A stretch of DNA of 64,000 bases. It comes from Streptomyces asiaticus (GTDB lineage Bacteria > Actinomycetota > Actinomycetes > Streptomycetales > Streptomycetaceae). Of this stretch, positions 18,460 to 25,907 are shown piece by piece. Numbering within the stretch: the first letter of the stretch is position 1; each line of letters begins with the position of its first letter. The translations under genes and the position numbers were made by a program. Where the stretch lies: positions 5,394,001 through 5,458,000 of the forward strand of contig NZ_JAGSHX010000006.1 in NCBI RefSeq assembly GCF_018138715.1, in the 5' to 3' direction. The notes below the pieces were generated by a model that searched no databases, was not told where the DNA came from, and was given only the letters and a program-made list of their open reading frames with translations.

Positions 18460-18709
18460 GGGGGCTCCAGAGGTCCCGGGGGACGGCGGCTCGGTGGGGC
18501 GGGGCGAGTCGGGTCCGGTCGGTGCGGTCGGTGCGGTCGGTGCGGTTGGCGCGGTCGGGGGCGGGCTCGGACGGCCGACCATAGTACGTTCCGGATGCGA
18601 ACCGCAGGTGAGCAAAAGGTTGCCTGGACAGGCGGGACCTCCTCACCGCCACCCCGGCCCCGCGTTCCACTTCCGCCCCGCCGGGAACGGCTGGCCGTAA
18701 GGTGGGCCG

Positions 18710-19321
18710 GTGCCTGCCTCCGCCGCCGTCATACGTGATGCCACCCACGCCGACCTGGACGCCATCGCCGCGATCTTCGGTCACTACGTCACCGAGACCG
18801 TCGTCACCTTCGAGGAGACCCCGCCCACCGTCGAGGACTGGGCCCGGCGGCTGGCCGAGCTGACCGACCGGGGGCTGCCGTTCCTGGTCGCCGAGGTCGC
18901 CGAGGTCGACGACGGCCGTACGGCTTCCCAAGGCGACGGCCGTACGTCCTCCGAAGGCGACGGCCTTACGGTCCCCGAAAACGGCCGCCTTACGGTCGCC
19001 GGATACGCCTACGCCGGGCCCTGGCGCCCCAAGCCCGCCTACCGCCACACCGCCGAGGACGCCATCTACCTCGCCCCCGGGCGGACCGGCGCGGGGCTCG
19101 GGGCCGCGCTGCTCGACGCGCTGCTCACCCGCTGTGCCGAGGCGGGCGTACGGCAGGTGGTCGCGGTCATCGCCGACTCCGGCAGCGATGCCTCGACCGC
19201 CCTGCATCGGCGCTTCGGCTTCCGCCCGGCGGGTCTGCTGGCCGGGGTCGGCCACAAGCACGGGCGCTGGATCGACACCCACCTCATGCAGTGCGACCTG
19301 ACGGCCCGCGCCCACCAATAG
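18710..19321 (+). CDS. GNAT family N-acetyltransferase (phosphinothricin acetyltransferase-like)
   Basis: A 203-residue acetyl-CoA-dependent N-acetyltransferase. IRDATHADLDAIAAIFGHYV, ETVVTFEETPPT and the acetyl-CoA loop 'RTGAGLGAALLDALL' match the PAT/MnaT group, which acetylates phosphinothricin, methionine sulfone and similar amines; 'HRRFGFRPAGLL' closes the fold. About 30 residues between strands near 62-95 are an insertion built from DGRT-type repeats, absent from typical members of about 170 residues. GTG 18710 follows AAGGTGG. It diverges from the GT87 gene and ends at a 20-bp stem terminator. Confidence 0.87.
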   Translation: MPASAAVIRDATHADLDAIAAIFGHYVTETVVTFEETPPTVEDWARRLAELTDRGLPFLVAEVAEVDDGRTASQGDGRTSSEGDGLTVPENGRLTVAGYAYAGPWRPKPAYRHTAEDAIYLAPGRTGAGLGAALLDALLTRCAEAGVRQVVAVIADSGSDASTALHRRFGFRPAGLLAGVGHKHGRWIDTHLMQCDLTARAHQ

Positions 19322-19341
19322 ACGCCACGCACCCACACAGG

Positions 19342-19392
19342 GACCCGGGCCGCCGGTCACCCCGCACCGGGTGGTGACCGGCGGCCCGGGTC
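19342..19392. terminator. Bidirectional terminator, 20-bp perfect stem
   Basis: Positions 19342-19361 pair without mismatch to 19373-19392 around an 11-base loop. It separates the convergent GNAT and symporter genes and should stop transcription from both sides. Confidence 0.9.
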
Positions 19393-19413
19393 ATGGCCGC
19401 CGCGCGGAAGGCG

Positions 19414-20988
19414 TCAGTCCGTGGCGCCGGCGACCGACTTGCGGTCGTCCGCGTCGCCCTGCTCCGGCACCGACAGCGCGGCACTCGCGGAACCCGGCCC
19501 GTCGTCATCCGAGTTGAGCGAGGCGAGGATGGCATCGCGCTCCGGGGTGTCCTCGGGCTTGATGTAGCCGACGACGATGAAGAGCACGAGCGAGACCGCG
19601 AGTGGGACGGAGATCTGGTACTCCAGGTTGACGCCTCCGTCGATCGCGTCGTTGATCGGGTAGTTGACCAGGTAGAAGGCGATCAGCCCCATGGCCCAGC
19701 TGACCAGCGCCGCCGTCGGACCCGACTTGCGGAAGGTGGCCAGCATGCCGAGCATCAGCGGGATCGCGATCGGCCCCATGAGTCCGGCGACCCACTTGAT
19801 CACGACGGTGATGATGTCCCCGAAGAAGTCCGAGTTGACCTGGGTGGCGATGGCCATCGACAGGGCGAGGAAGAGCAGCGTGGTGTAGCGGGCCGCGAGC
19901 AGCCCGGTGCGGGAGGACCATTCCCGTACCGACGTGAAGATGGCGGGCATGATGTCCCGGGTCACCACGGCCGCGATCGCGTTGGCGTCCGAGGAACACA
20001 TCGCCATGGTGTGCGAGAAGAAGCCGACGATCACCAGGCCCAGCAGACCGTGCGGCAGCAGGTGTTCGGCCATCTCGGCGTACGAGTCGGCGGGCTTGTC
20101 CGTCTTGATGACCAGCGGTGCGACCCACATCGGGAAGAACAGCACCAGCGGCCAGACGAACCACAGGATGGCCGACAGCCGGGCCGAGCGCTTGGCGGAG
20201 TGGGCGCTGTCGGTCGCCATGTAGCGCTGCGCCTGGTTCCACATGCCGCCGTTGTACTCGAAGGTCTTGATGAAGAGGTACGCGAGCAGGAAGATCAGGG
20301 TGTACGGGCCGACGGTCGGCTGGTGGTGGCTGTCGGGGAGGTCGTCCCAGACGGTCCAGAAGGTGCTGAAGCCGTCCAGCTCGTTGAGTACGGCGATCAG
20401 CATCGAGATGCCCGCCACGAACTGGATGATGAACTGGCCGAGTTCGGTGAGCGCGTCGGCCCACAGCCCGCCGACGGTGCAGTAGACGGCGGTGACCGCG
20501 CCCGTGATCAGGATGCCCTGGTTGAGCGAGACACCGGTGAAGATGGAGAGCAGGGTGGCGATGGCCGCCCATTTGGCACCCACGTCCACGATCTTCAACA
20601 GCACCCCGGACCAGGCCAGCGCCTGCTGCGTGGGCAGGTTGTAGCGGTTCTTCAGATATTCGAGCGGCGAGGCCACCCTGAGTTTGCTGCGCACCCGGTT
20701 CAGGCGCGGCGCGAAGAGACTGGCGCCGATCGCGATGCCGATGGCGATGGGGAAGGACCAGGTGACATAGGAGGTGATGCCGTATTGGTAGGCGATGGCC
20801 GCGTATCCCGTGAACATCACCGCGCTGTAGCCGGACATGTGGTGCGAGATCCCGGACAGCCACCACGGCATCTTGCCGCCCGCGGTGAAGAAGTCACTGA
20901 CGTTGTCCACACGCTTGTGGGACCAGAGGCCGATGCCGACCATGACACCGAAGTAGCCGATCAGTACAACCCAGTCGAGACTGTTCAT
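19414..20988 (-). CDS. Sodium:solute symporter (SSS family)
   Basis: A 524-residue integral membrane transporter with about 13 hydrophobic segments. The first helix 'DWVVLIGYFGVMVGIGLWS', the loop 'SDFFTAGGKMPWWLSGISHHMSGYSAVMFTG' and 'VDVGAKWAAIATLLSIFTG' are hallmarks of the SSS (LeuT-fold) family. It should import a sugar, polyol, organic acid or amino acid with sodium; the substrate cannot be fixed. The C-terminal ~45 residues are hydrophilic and acidic. ATG 20988 follows GGGAGGGG. The gene is monocistronic between a strong terminator and a 314-base upstream region. Confidence 0.9.
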   Translation of the reverse strand: MNSLDWVVLIGYFGVMVGIGLWSHKRVDNVSDFFTAGGKMPWWLSGISHHMSGYSAVMFTGYAAIAYQYGITSYVTWSFPIAIGIAIGASLFAPRLNRVRSKLRVASPLEYLKNRYNLPTQQALAWSGVLLKIVDVGAKWAAIATLLSIFTGVSLNQGILITGAVTAVYCTVGGLWADALTELGQFIIQFVAGISMLIAVLNELDGFSTFWTVWDDLPDSHHQPTVGPYTLIFLLAYLFIKTFEYNGGMWNQAQRYMATDSAHSAKRSARLSAILWFVWPLVLFFPMWVAPLVIKTDKPADSYAEMAEHLLPHGLLGLVIVGFFSHTMAMCSSDANAIAAVVTRDIMPAIFTSVREWSSRTGLLAARYTTLLFLALSMAIATQVNSDFFGDIITVVIKWVAGLMGPIAIPLMLGMLATFRKSGPTAALVSWAMGLIAFYLVNYPINDAIDGGVNLEYQISVPLAVSLVLFIVVGYIKPEDTPERDAILASLNSDDDGPGSASAALSVPEQGDADDRKSVAGATD

Positions 20989-21302
20989 GTCCCCTCCCAG
21001 GGGTCCGCCATATGAACGGGAGCGCACTTCGCCGCGACGTTCGTCATGGGCGGTTCCCCCGAGCGGGAGCGGGGTACTTCCGGGATTGAACCGCTCGTTC
21101 GGGTGACCGGTCAAGGGTTCTAGAGGTCACGAATGTGAACGCGGATCAGGAAGAAGAACGAATTTACGGTTTCTTGACCTGACGGGGCGTTGTCGTTCGC
21201 ATGTCTGTACGCCCACGATGAGCGGGCACTTCGTCAGACGCACGCCCACCGATCGCTGGGTCGTACGGGAGCGGGATCCCGAAAGGCCGGACAGGAGTCG
21301 CG
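20989..21302. other. Upstream region of the symporter gene
   Basis: 314 bases with no gene. On the minus strand TTGACC (near 21109-21114) lies 18 bases from TTCAAT, a possible symporter promoter. GTGACC (21103) and GGTCAC (21125) form an inverted repeat across that -35 box. One poor half match to the 19-bp operator (CTGACG near 21179) is present. Part of the stretch around 21130-21180 is AT-richer than its surroundings. Confidence 0.35.
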
Positions 21303-22085
21303 CTAACGCATCAGTTCACCGGCGTTCACCAGCAGCGACTGCCCGGTGATCGCCCGGGCCCGGTCGGAGGCCAGGAACGCCGCGGCCTCCGCCACATCGC
21401 CGTCCGTCGCCAGCTCCGGCAGGGCCATCCGGTCGGTGAGCCGGCTCAGCACCTCGGCCTCGCCCACGCCCTCGGTCTGCGCGGTGAAGGTCACATACGC
21501 CTGCACCGGCGGCCCCCACATCCAGCCGGGCTGCACGGTGTTGACCCGTATCCGGTGCGGACCCAGCTCACGCGCGAGCGCGTACATGGCGGAGGTCAGC
21601 GCGCCCTTGGAGGCGGCGTAGGCGGTCTGGCGCAGCTCGGTGGGGGCGGCGGACGACGACTGGGTGCCGATCAGCACGACCGAGCCGCCGTTCCGCTTCA
21701 GCGCGGGCAGGCAGGCGCGGGTCATCCGGAGCGTCCCGAACAGGTTGATGTCCACCACCCGGGCCCAGGACGCGAAGTCGGCGTCCTCCAGCCCGCCGAA
21801 GTGGCTGTCCAGCGCGGCCACATGGACCACGGCGTCGATCCGGCCGAAGCGGTCGAGGGCGAGCGCGGCCAGCGCCTCGCACTGCGCCTCGTCCGCGATG
21901 TCGGTGGGCCGCCAGGCGGTGCGCTCGCCGCCCGGATCGACCTCCTCCGCCACCTTCGGCAGCCGCTCCTCGGTCCGCGCCCCCAGCACCACCCGGGCCC
22001 CGTCCCGGACGCAGGCGGCCACCACCCGGGCCCCCAGTCCGGGTCCGACCCCGGAGACGACGACGGTCTTGCCCTCCAGCGGCAT
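21303..22085 (-). CDS. SDR family oxidoreductase
   Basis: A 260-residue SDR. The cofactor loop is a variant, SGVGPGLG in place of TGxxxGxG; the NNAG element is replaced by VHVAALD; the catalytic Ser is 13 residues before the Tyr of YAASK, so the active site is intact. The C-terminal 'SLLVNAGELMR' is close to NAD-dependent members in steroid- and terpenoid-type catabolic clusters. ATG 22085 follows GGGAGG. It diverges from the gene at 22240, with one copy of the 19-bp operator near each start, which links it to the LLM cluster 18 kb away. Confidence 0.88.
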   Translation of the reverse strand: MPLEGKTVVVSGVGPGLGARVVAACVRDGARVVLGARTEERLPKVAEEVDPGGERTAWRPTDIADEAQCEALAALALDRFGRIDAVVHVAALDSHFGGLEDADFASWARVVDINLFGTLRMTRACLPALKRNGGSVVLIGTQSSSAAPTELRQTAYAASKGALTSAMYALARELGPHRIRVNTVQPGWMWGPPVQAYVTFTAQTEGVGEAEVLSRLTDRMALPELATDGDVAEAAAFLASDRARAITGQSLLVNAGELMR

Positions 22086-22100
22086 GGCGGTCCCTCCCGT

Positions 22101-22119
22101 ATCTGGCGTCGCGTCAGGT
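22101..22119. promoter_or_regulatory. 19-bp operator, site 3 of 4
   Basis: ATCTGGCG-TCG-CGTCAGGT, 16 bases upstream of the SDR start on the minus strand. It keeps the CTG/CAG and CG cores of the perfect site at 3174. Confidence 0.6.
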
Positions 22120-22207
22120 TAGGGGCGCGGCCGTGAGATGGCCAGAGCGTCACCGGCCCCGTTTCGCCGTCCGATTCCACGCACTTGATTCGTACACACC
22201 CCTCCCC

Positions 22208-22226
22208 AACTGACGTCACGTCAGCT
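22208..22226. promoter_or_regulatory. 19-bp operator, site 4 of 4
   Basis: AACTGACG-TCA-CGTCAGCT, with a perfect CTGACG/CGTCAG core, 14 bases upstream of the start at 22240. Same arm length and 3-base centre as the sites at 1263 and 3174. Confidence 0.65.
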
Positions 22227-22239
22227 ACACCTGAGGGAC

Positions 22240-23067
22240 ATGACGAGCGACGCGTACGCGGAACTGGCCTCCGTCGGCCCATACGGGGTGCGTCCGGGCC
22301 ATGCCCTGATCACCCTGGTCGAGCCGCACCCGGGCCATGAGTACGCCTACAACCGCTGGTACGAGGACGACCACTTCATCGCGGGCGCGATGGCCATGCC
22401 GTGGATCTACGCGGGCCGCCGCTGGGTCGCCACCCGTGAGCTCCAGCTGCTGCGCTACCCCGAGAAGTCGGCGATCGCCCAGCCGGTGACCGCCGGCTGC
22501 TACCTCTCCGTCTACTGGCTCACCGAGGGGCGCTACGCGGACCACATGCGGTGGACGGTCGGCATCAACAAGCGGCTCCTGCGGGACGGGCGGGTCTATC
22601 AGGACCGTACGCACATCTTCACGGCCTTCCAGGACCACGAGGCCACCGTCTACCGGGACGGGGCGGCCGGGCCGCGTGACCATCACGCGCTGGACCACCC
22701 CTACGCCGGGCTGGCACTGGAGGTGATCGAGAGCGAGGGCCCGGAGCAGCGGGAGGAACTGCTCGCATGGCTCCGATCCAGACATCTGCCGCGCCGGCTC
22801 GCGGGCTCGCCCGCCGCGATGGTGACGGTCTTCCGGCCGACCCCGCTGCCCTCGGACCGGATGTCGTATGTGAAGCAGGTCGAGGGGGTGGACACCCGGC
22901 TGACCCTGCTCTGGTTCCTGGAGTCCGACCCCCGGGAATGCTGGGACCCCAGTTTCACCGGGCTGGACGGCGAAGTGGCCGATGCCGGTCTCGGCCGGGT
23001 GGAATTCATGGCGCCGTTCATTCCGACGATTCCCGGTACGGACCAATACGTGGCGGAACTCCGCTGA
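22240..23067 (+). CDS. Conserved hypothetical protein, possible dimeric alpha-beta barrel
   Basis: A 275-residue cytosolic protein of no function I can assign. It seems to hold two related halves: 'ALITLVEPHPGHEYAYNRWY' near residue 19 resembles the opening strand and helix of EthD/dimeric ferredoxin-like barrels, and 'PAAMVTVFRPTPLPSDRMSY' with 'RLTLLWFLES' may be a second copy. Conserved-looking aromatic and His residues (NRWYEDDHF) could line a pocket. It has no signal peptide or membrane segment. ATG 22240 follows TGAGGGA. The gene diverges from an SDR and carries the shared operator, so it is probably a small-molecule binding or isomerising partner in that catabolic path. Confidence 0.7.
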   Translation: MTSDAYAELASVGPYGVRPGHALITLVEPHPGHEYAYNRWYEDDHFIAGAMAMPWIYAGRRWVATRELQLLRYPEKSAIAQPVTAGCYLSVYWLTEGRYADHMRWTVGINKRLLRDGRVYQDRTHIFTAFQDHEATVYRDGAAGPRDHHALDHPYAGLALEVIESEGPEQREELLAWLRSRHLPRRLAGSPAAMVTVFRPTPLPSDRMSYVKQVEGVDTRLTLLWFLESDPRECWDPSFTGLDGEVADAGLGRVEFMAPFIPTIPGTDQYVAELR

Positions 23068-23118
23068 ACCGGCGATGCCCCCCGAAGCGGCGATGCGGGA
23101 AAGCGCCGGAAACGGCAA

Positions 23119-23158
23119 GAGCCCTCTCGGCAGGGACGGCGACCGGTCGAGAGGGCTC
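23119..23158. terminator. Bidirectional terminator, 11-bp perfect stem
   Basis: GAGCCCTCTCG (23119) pairs with CGAGAGGGCTC (23148) around an 18-base loop, between the convergent genes ending at 23067 and 23219. Confidence 0.8.
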
Positions 23159-23218
23159 GGGTGCGGGCTTGGCGCTCCGCGCCGCCGACCGCGCTACCGT
23201 GGCCGGGTGTTGCGGAGA

Positions 23219-23428
23219 TCAGTCGAGGTCGAAGGCGCCTCGGCTGACGTCGGACACAAAGGCCGACCACGATGCGGGGGCGAAGCTGAGCGTCGGTCCC
23301 TGGGGGTCCTTGGAGTCGCGCACGGCGATCTCGCTGATGACCGGGGAGGAGATTTCCACGCAAGCGCCGTTTCCGGCCGAGTACGAGGATTTCACCCACA
23401 TGCTCGTCTTTCCCTGCTGAATGGACAC
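23219..23428 (-). CDS. DUF397 domain protein
   Basis: A 69-residue protein with the DUF397 core WVKSSYSAGNGACVEI and the 'VRDSKDPQGPTLSFAPASWSAFV' tail. Such small proteins are abundant in Streptomyces, usually beside an XRE/DUF5753 regulator, and may act as the partner or anti-regulator of that protein, as in WhiJ-type pairs. GTG 23428 is chosen because GGAG lies 5 bases upstream; an ATG at 23401 has no ribosome site. It lies 193 bases downstream of the XRE gene on the same strand. Confidence 0.85.
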   Translation of the reverse strand: MSIQQGKTSMWVKSSYSAGNGACVEISSPVISEIAVRDSKDPQGPTLSFAPASWSAFVSDVSRGAFDLD

Positions 23429-23621
23429 GATTGCTCCGATGCATTGTGTAGATGAGACGCACCCCCGATTGGAGGCGTCACCGACGTTACTCGGCAACAT
23501 CGTCTGGAAAGCGGGCCATTCACTCGACCGGATGGCATATTCCCGTGGCCCCTTCCCCGGCGAGGCGCGGAGGTGTAGTCTCCGCCCTTCGCCGTTCGCG
23601 CCGGAGCGTTTCCGTCCCCTC

Positions 23622-24515
23622 TCAGTCCGCCGGGGCCACCTCGCTCTCCTCCTGGTGCCGGCGGGCGTGCTCCTGGGCCATCTCGGTGATGAACTGGCGG
23701 CTCTGATCCGCGTTCAGCGCCTGGGCCCGCAGATGCTCGTACATCATGCTGTAGCTCTGTACATCGCTGAGCTTCTCCAGATACAGGTCGCTGGTCACGC
23801 CCTCGAGATAGACGACGCTGGTGTCCGACTCGTCCGAGAACTCCAGGATGGTGAACTGCCCGCTCATCCCCGGATGCGACCCCATGTCGAAGGGCAGCGC
23901 CTGCACCGTCACATGGGGCTCGTGGCTCATCCGGACCAGATAGTCCAGCTGATCGCTCATGATCTTGGAGTTGCCGACCACCCGCCGCATCGCCGCCTCG
24001 TCCACGACCGCCCACAGCCGCAGCGGGGCCAGTGGATCGGTGATCCGTTCCTGGCGCCTGAGCCGGACCTGGACCCGCTGCGCGATCTGGTCCTGCGGGG
24101 CCTCCGGCAGGGCGCCGCTGATCACCGCCTCCGCGTAGTCCGGGGTCTGCAAGAGGCCGGGCAGCACCTGGGGTTCGTAGACCCGCAGCGACGCCGCGTC
24201 CGTCTCGAAGCCGATGTAGACGCTGTACGGCACATCGCCGAAGGCGTTCCACCAGCCCTGCTGGCGGGACTCCTTCGCCATTTGCATCAGGGAATCGACC
24301 AGCGCCTTGTCCTCCACCTTGTAGGTGCGGCACAGGTCGCGCACATCGCGCTGGCTGATGCTGCGGCGCCCGTTCTCCAGTCGGCTGATCTTCGACTGGG
24401 AGACCATCAGCTCCTCAGCCACCTCCTCCGCCGTCATGCCCTTCTCCTGGCGGAGCCTGCGCAGTTCCTGGCCCAACCGGCGTCGCCGGACAGTGGGGCC
24501 GACGTTCGATGTCAC
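23622..24515 (-). CDS. XRE family regulator with DUF5753 domain
   Basis: A 297-residue regulator. Residues ~12-66 form a Cro/C1-type helix-turn-helix (LGQELRRLRQEKGMTAEEVAEEL, then SKISRLENGRR). The remaining ~220 residues are the DUF5753 domain, marked by 'QVLPGLLQTPDYAEAVI' and 'MSGQFTILEFSD', which is found in Scr1-type and WhiJ-type proteins. GTG 24515 follows GGAGG. With the DUF397 gene it forms the usual two-gene module, tied in model species to development and stress. A GCTGCT-G-AGCAGC palindrome at 24552-24564 upstream may be its own operator. Confidence 0.88.
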   Translation of the reverse strand: MTSNVGPTVRRRRLGQELRRLRQEKGMTAEEVAEELMVSQSKISRLENGRRSISQRDVRDLCRTYKVEDKALVDSLMQMAKESRQQGWWNAFGDVPYSVYIGFETDAASLRVYEPQVLPGLLQTPDYAEAVISGALPEAPQDQIAQRVQVRLRRQERITDPLAPLRLWAVVDEAAMRRVVGNSKIMSDQLDYLVRMSHEPHVTVQALPFDMGSHPGMSGQFTILEFSDESDTSVVYLEGVTSDLYLEKLSDVQSYSMMYEHLRAQALNADQSRQFITEMAQEHARRHQEESEVAPAD

Positions 24516-24896
24516 GGGACGTGCACCTCCGGCTTCGTACTGCTGATTTATGCTGCTCAGCAGCCTGCCACTACCGGACGGGGCCGCGCTGGGAAATGGC
24601 CGCACAAGGGCGGCCGAACAACGGTGGGCGAACGCGCGCGCGGGGCGGTGGGACGGCCGGTCGTCCAAATCGGCCGTCCCACCACCCCGCGCGCTTCAGC
24701 GGCTCCCGAACCGGGTCAGTGGGGACTGCGGTGCGGTCGGTGGAGCGTCAGTGGTGCTCGGTGCTGCTCGGAGCCGGACGGTGGCGCTCCGCCCCGGACG
24801 GTGCCGGGAGCGGTGTCCGCCGCCCCGCTGACGGGCTGCTGGTGCGTTCGACGGGCTGGGTGGTGCGTGATGGTGCGATGGTGCCCCGAAGGGGCC
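24516..24896. other. Intergenic region between the GPP34 and XRE genes
   Basis: 381 bases between two minus-strand genes. The part next to the XRE gene is AT-richer and holds the 13-bp palindrome at 24552-24564 and a TAAAT box, a likely promoter. The rest is high-GC with GGTGCTGCTCGG-like repeats; open frames here lack ribosome sites and family likeness, so I call no gene. Confidence 0.5.
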
Positions 24897-25652
24897 TCAG
24901 CGCGCTCCGACGCGGGCCATGCTCCCGCGACGGGACGGCTGGGCCGGAACGCCGGCCGCGGGCTCCGCCGCGGCGCGTGGTCCCGGCTGTCGGCCCGGGC
25001 CCGCGGCCGGTGCGCGCCGTGGCTGCGCCGCGACACCGTTCTGCACGTCCATCACGGCGTGCGCCACGAGACCGCCCATCGGGTCGTGCCGGATCAGATC
25101 CCGGAGCCTGGAGCGCGAGGAACGCCCCTCGTTCCCGGGATACAGGTGCTTGCCGAGCCCGACCGCGTGGGCCAGGGCGGCGAGCGCGGCGGTCCGCGGG
25201 TCCGGCGGTACGCCGGTGCGGATCGCGCTGTCCAGCCGGGCCCTGATCTCCCGGCTGATCGCCGTGTCCGTCGCCTGGTAGCGCGTCGTCGGCAGTACGC
25301 CACACATCTGGCCCGCGACGGCATGCACCATGCCACAGCGCTCCAGGTGCGTGAGGTACGTCTGGCGCAGCCCCAGTCGGGGCCCGCCGATCCAGTGGAC
25401 CGCGCGCACCGGGCTGCCGCGTCGGCGCAGCAACTCCAGTGCGGAGTCCAGAGTCGGATCTCCGGTCGGCCGTGGCAGCACCACGGCGATACGATCCCCG
25501 TCAGGGGCTATCCGTCCGGCCAAGGCCAGCTCTACTAGCTGTGCCCCGGCAAGACCAAGGTCAAGCGACTGCGGCTGCGCCGTGGTACCCGTGGTCGGGT
25601 CCAAAGCGAGCAGCAGAAGCTCCTCCGGAATGGTTCTGCGGCTCCTGCCCAT
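24897..25652 (-). CDS. GPP34 (GOLPH3/Vps74-like) family protein
   Basis: A 251-residue protein. The N-terminus TIPEELLLLALDPTTG and the following 'GLAGAQLVELALAGRI' are the hallmark of the GPP34 family; in eukaryotes these proteins bind phosphatidylinositol 4-phosphate and Golgi glycosyltransferases. Bacterial members are nearly confined to actinomycetes and have no settled role. The last ~50 residues are Pro/Ala/Arg rich. ATG 25652 follows GGGGAGG. It diverges from the carboxypeptidase gene. Confidence 0.88.
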   Translation of the reverse strand: MGRSRRTIPEELLLLALDPTTGTTAQPQSLDLGLAGAQLVELALAGRIAPDGDRIAVVLPRPTGDPTLDSALELLRRRGSPVRAVHWIGGPRLGLRQTYLTHLERCGMVHAVAGQMCGVLPTTRYQATDTAISREIRARLDSAIRTGVPPDPRTAALAALAHAVGLGKHLYPGNEGRSSRSRLRDLIRHDPMGGLVAHAVMDVQNGVAAQPRRAPAAGPGRQPGPRAAAEPAAGVPAQPSRRGSMARVGAR

Positions 25653-25849
25653 CCATGCCTCCCCGCGTGGATGAATGACAGGGTGACCCCTCTCACATTG
25701 GTCTGTCGAGAGTGCCTGGGGGGTTTGGGTGGGAACCAGTAGGTATGTCGTTCTCGTCTAGCAGGTGGGCGGGCACCTGAAGACGCTCTCCGGCTGTGGC
25801 GCTGCGCGATCGCGTGCCGGACACACAGGACACTGGTAGAGGTTGGGCT

Positions 25850-25885
25850 GCGGGACGTGACGCCATGGGGCGTAGGGCGTCCCGC
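25850..25885 (+). promoter_or_regulatory. Leader hairpin before the carboxypeptidase gene
   Basis: GCGGGACG (25850) pairs with CGTCCCGC (25878), with further inner pairing of ACGCC and GGCGT. It ends 10 bases before the GAGGAGG ribosome site. A second small stem, CAGGTG/CACCTG, is at 25762-25779. It could influence translation, but I have no evidence that it does. Confidence 0.35.
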
Positions 25886-25907
25886 GACACATATCGAGGA
25901 GGCATCG

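Noticed and set aside
21170..21250. Two further half matches to the 19-bp operator
   Set aside because: Only one arm matches in each (near 21179 and 21235), and the position is at the 3' side of the SDR gene; too weak to count.
24516..24896. A small gene between the GPP34 and XRE genes
   Set aside because: Frames on both strands lack ribosome sites and motifs, and the region holds promoter-like AT-rich sequence.
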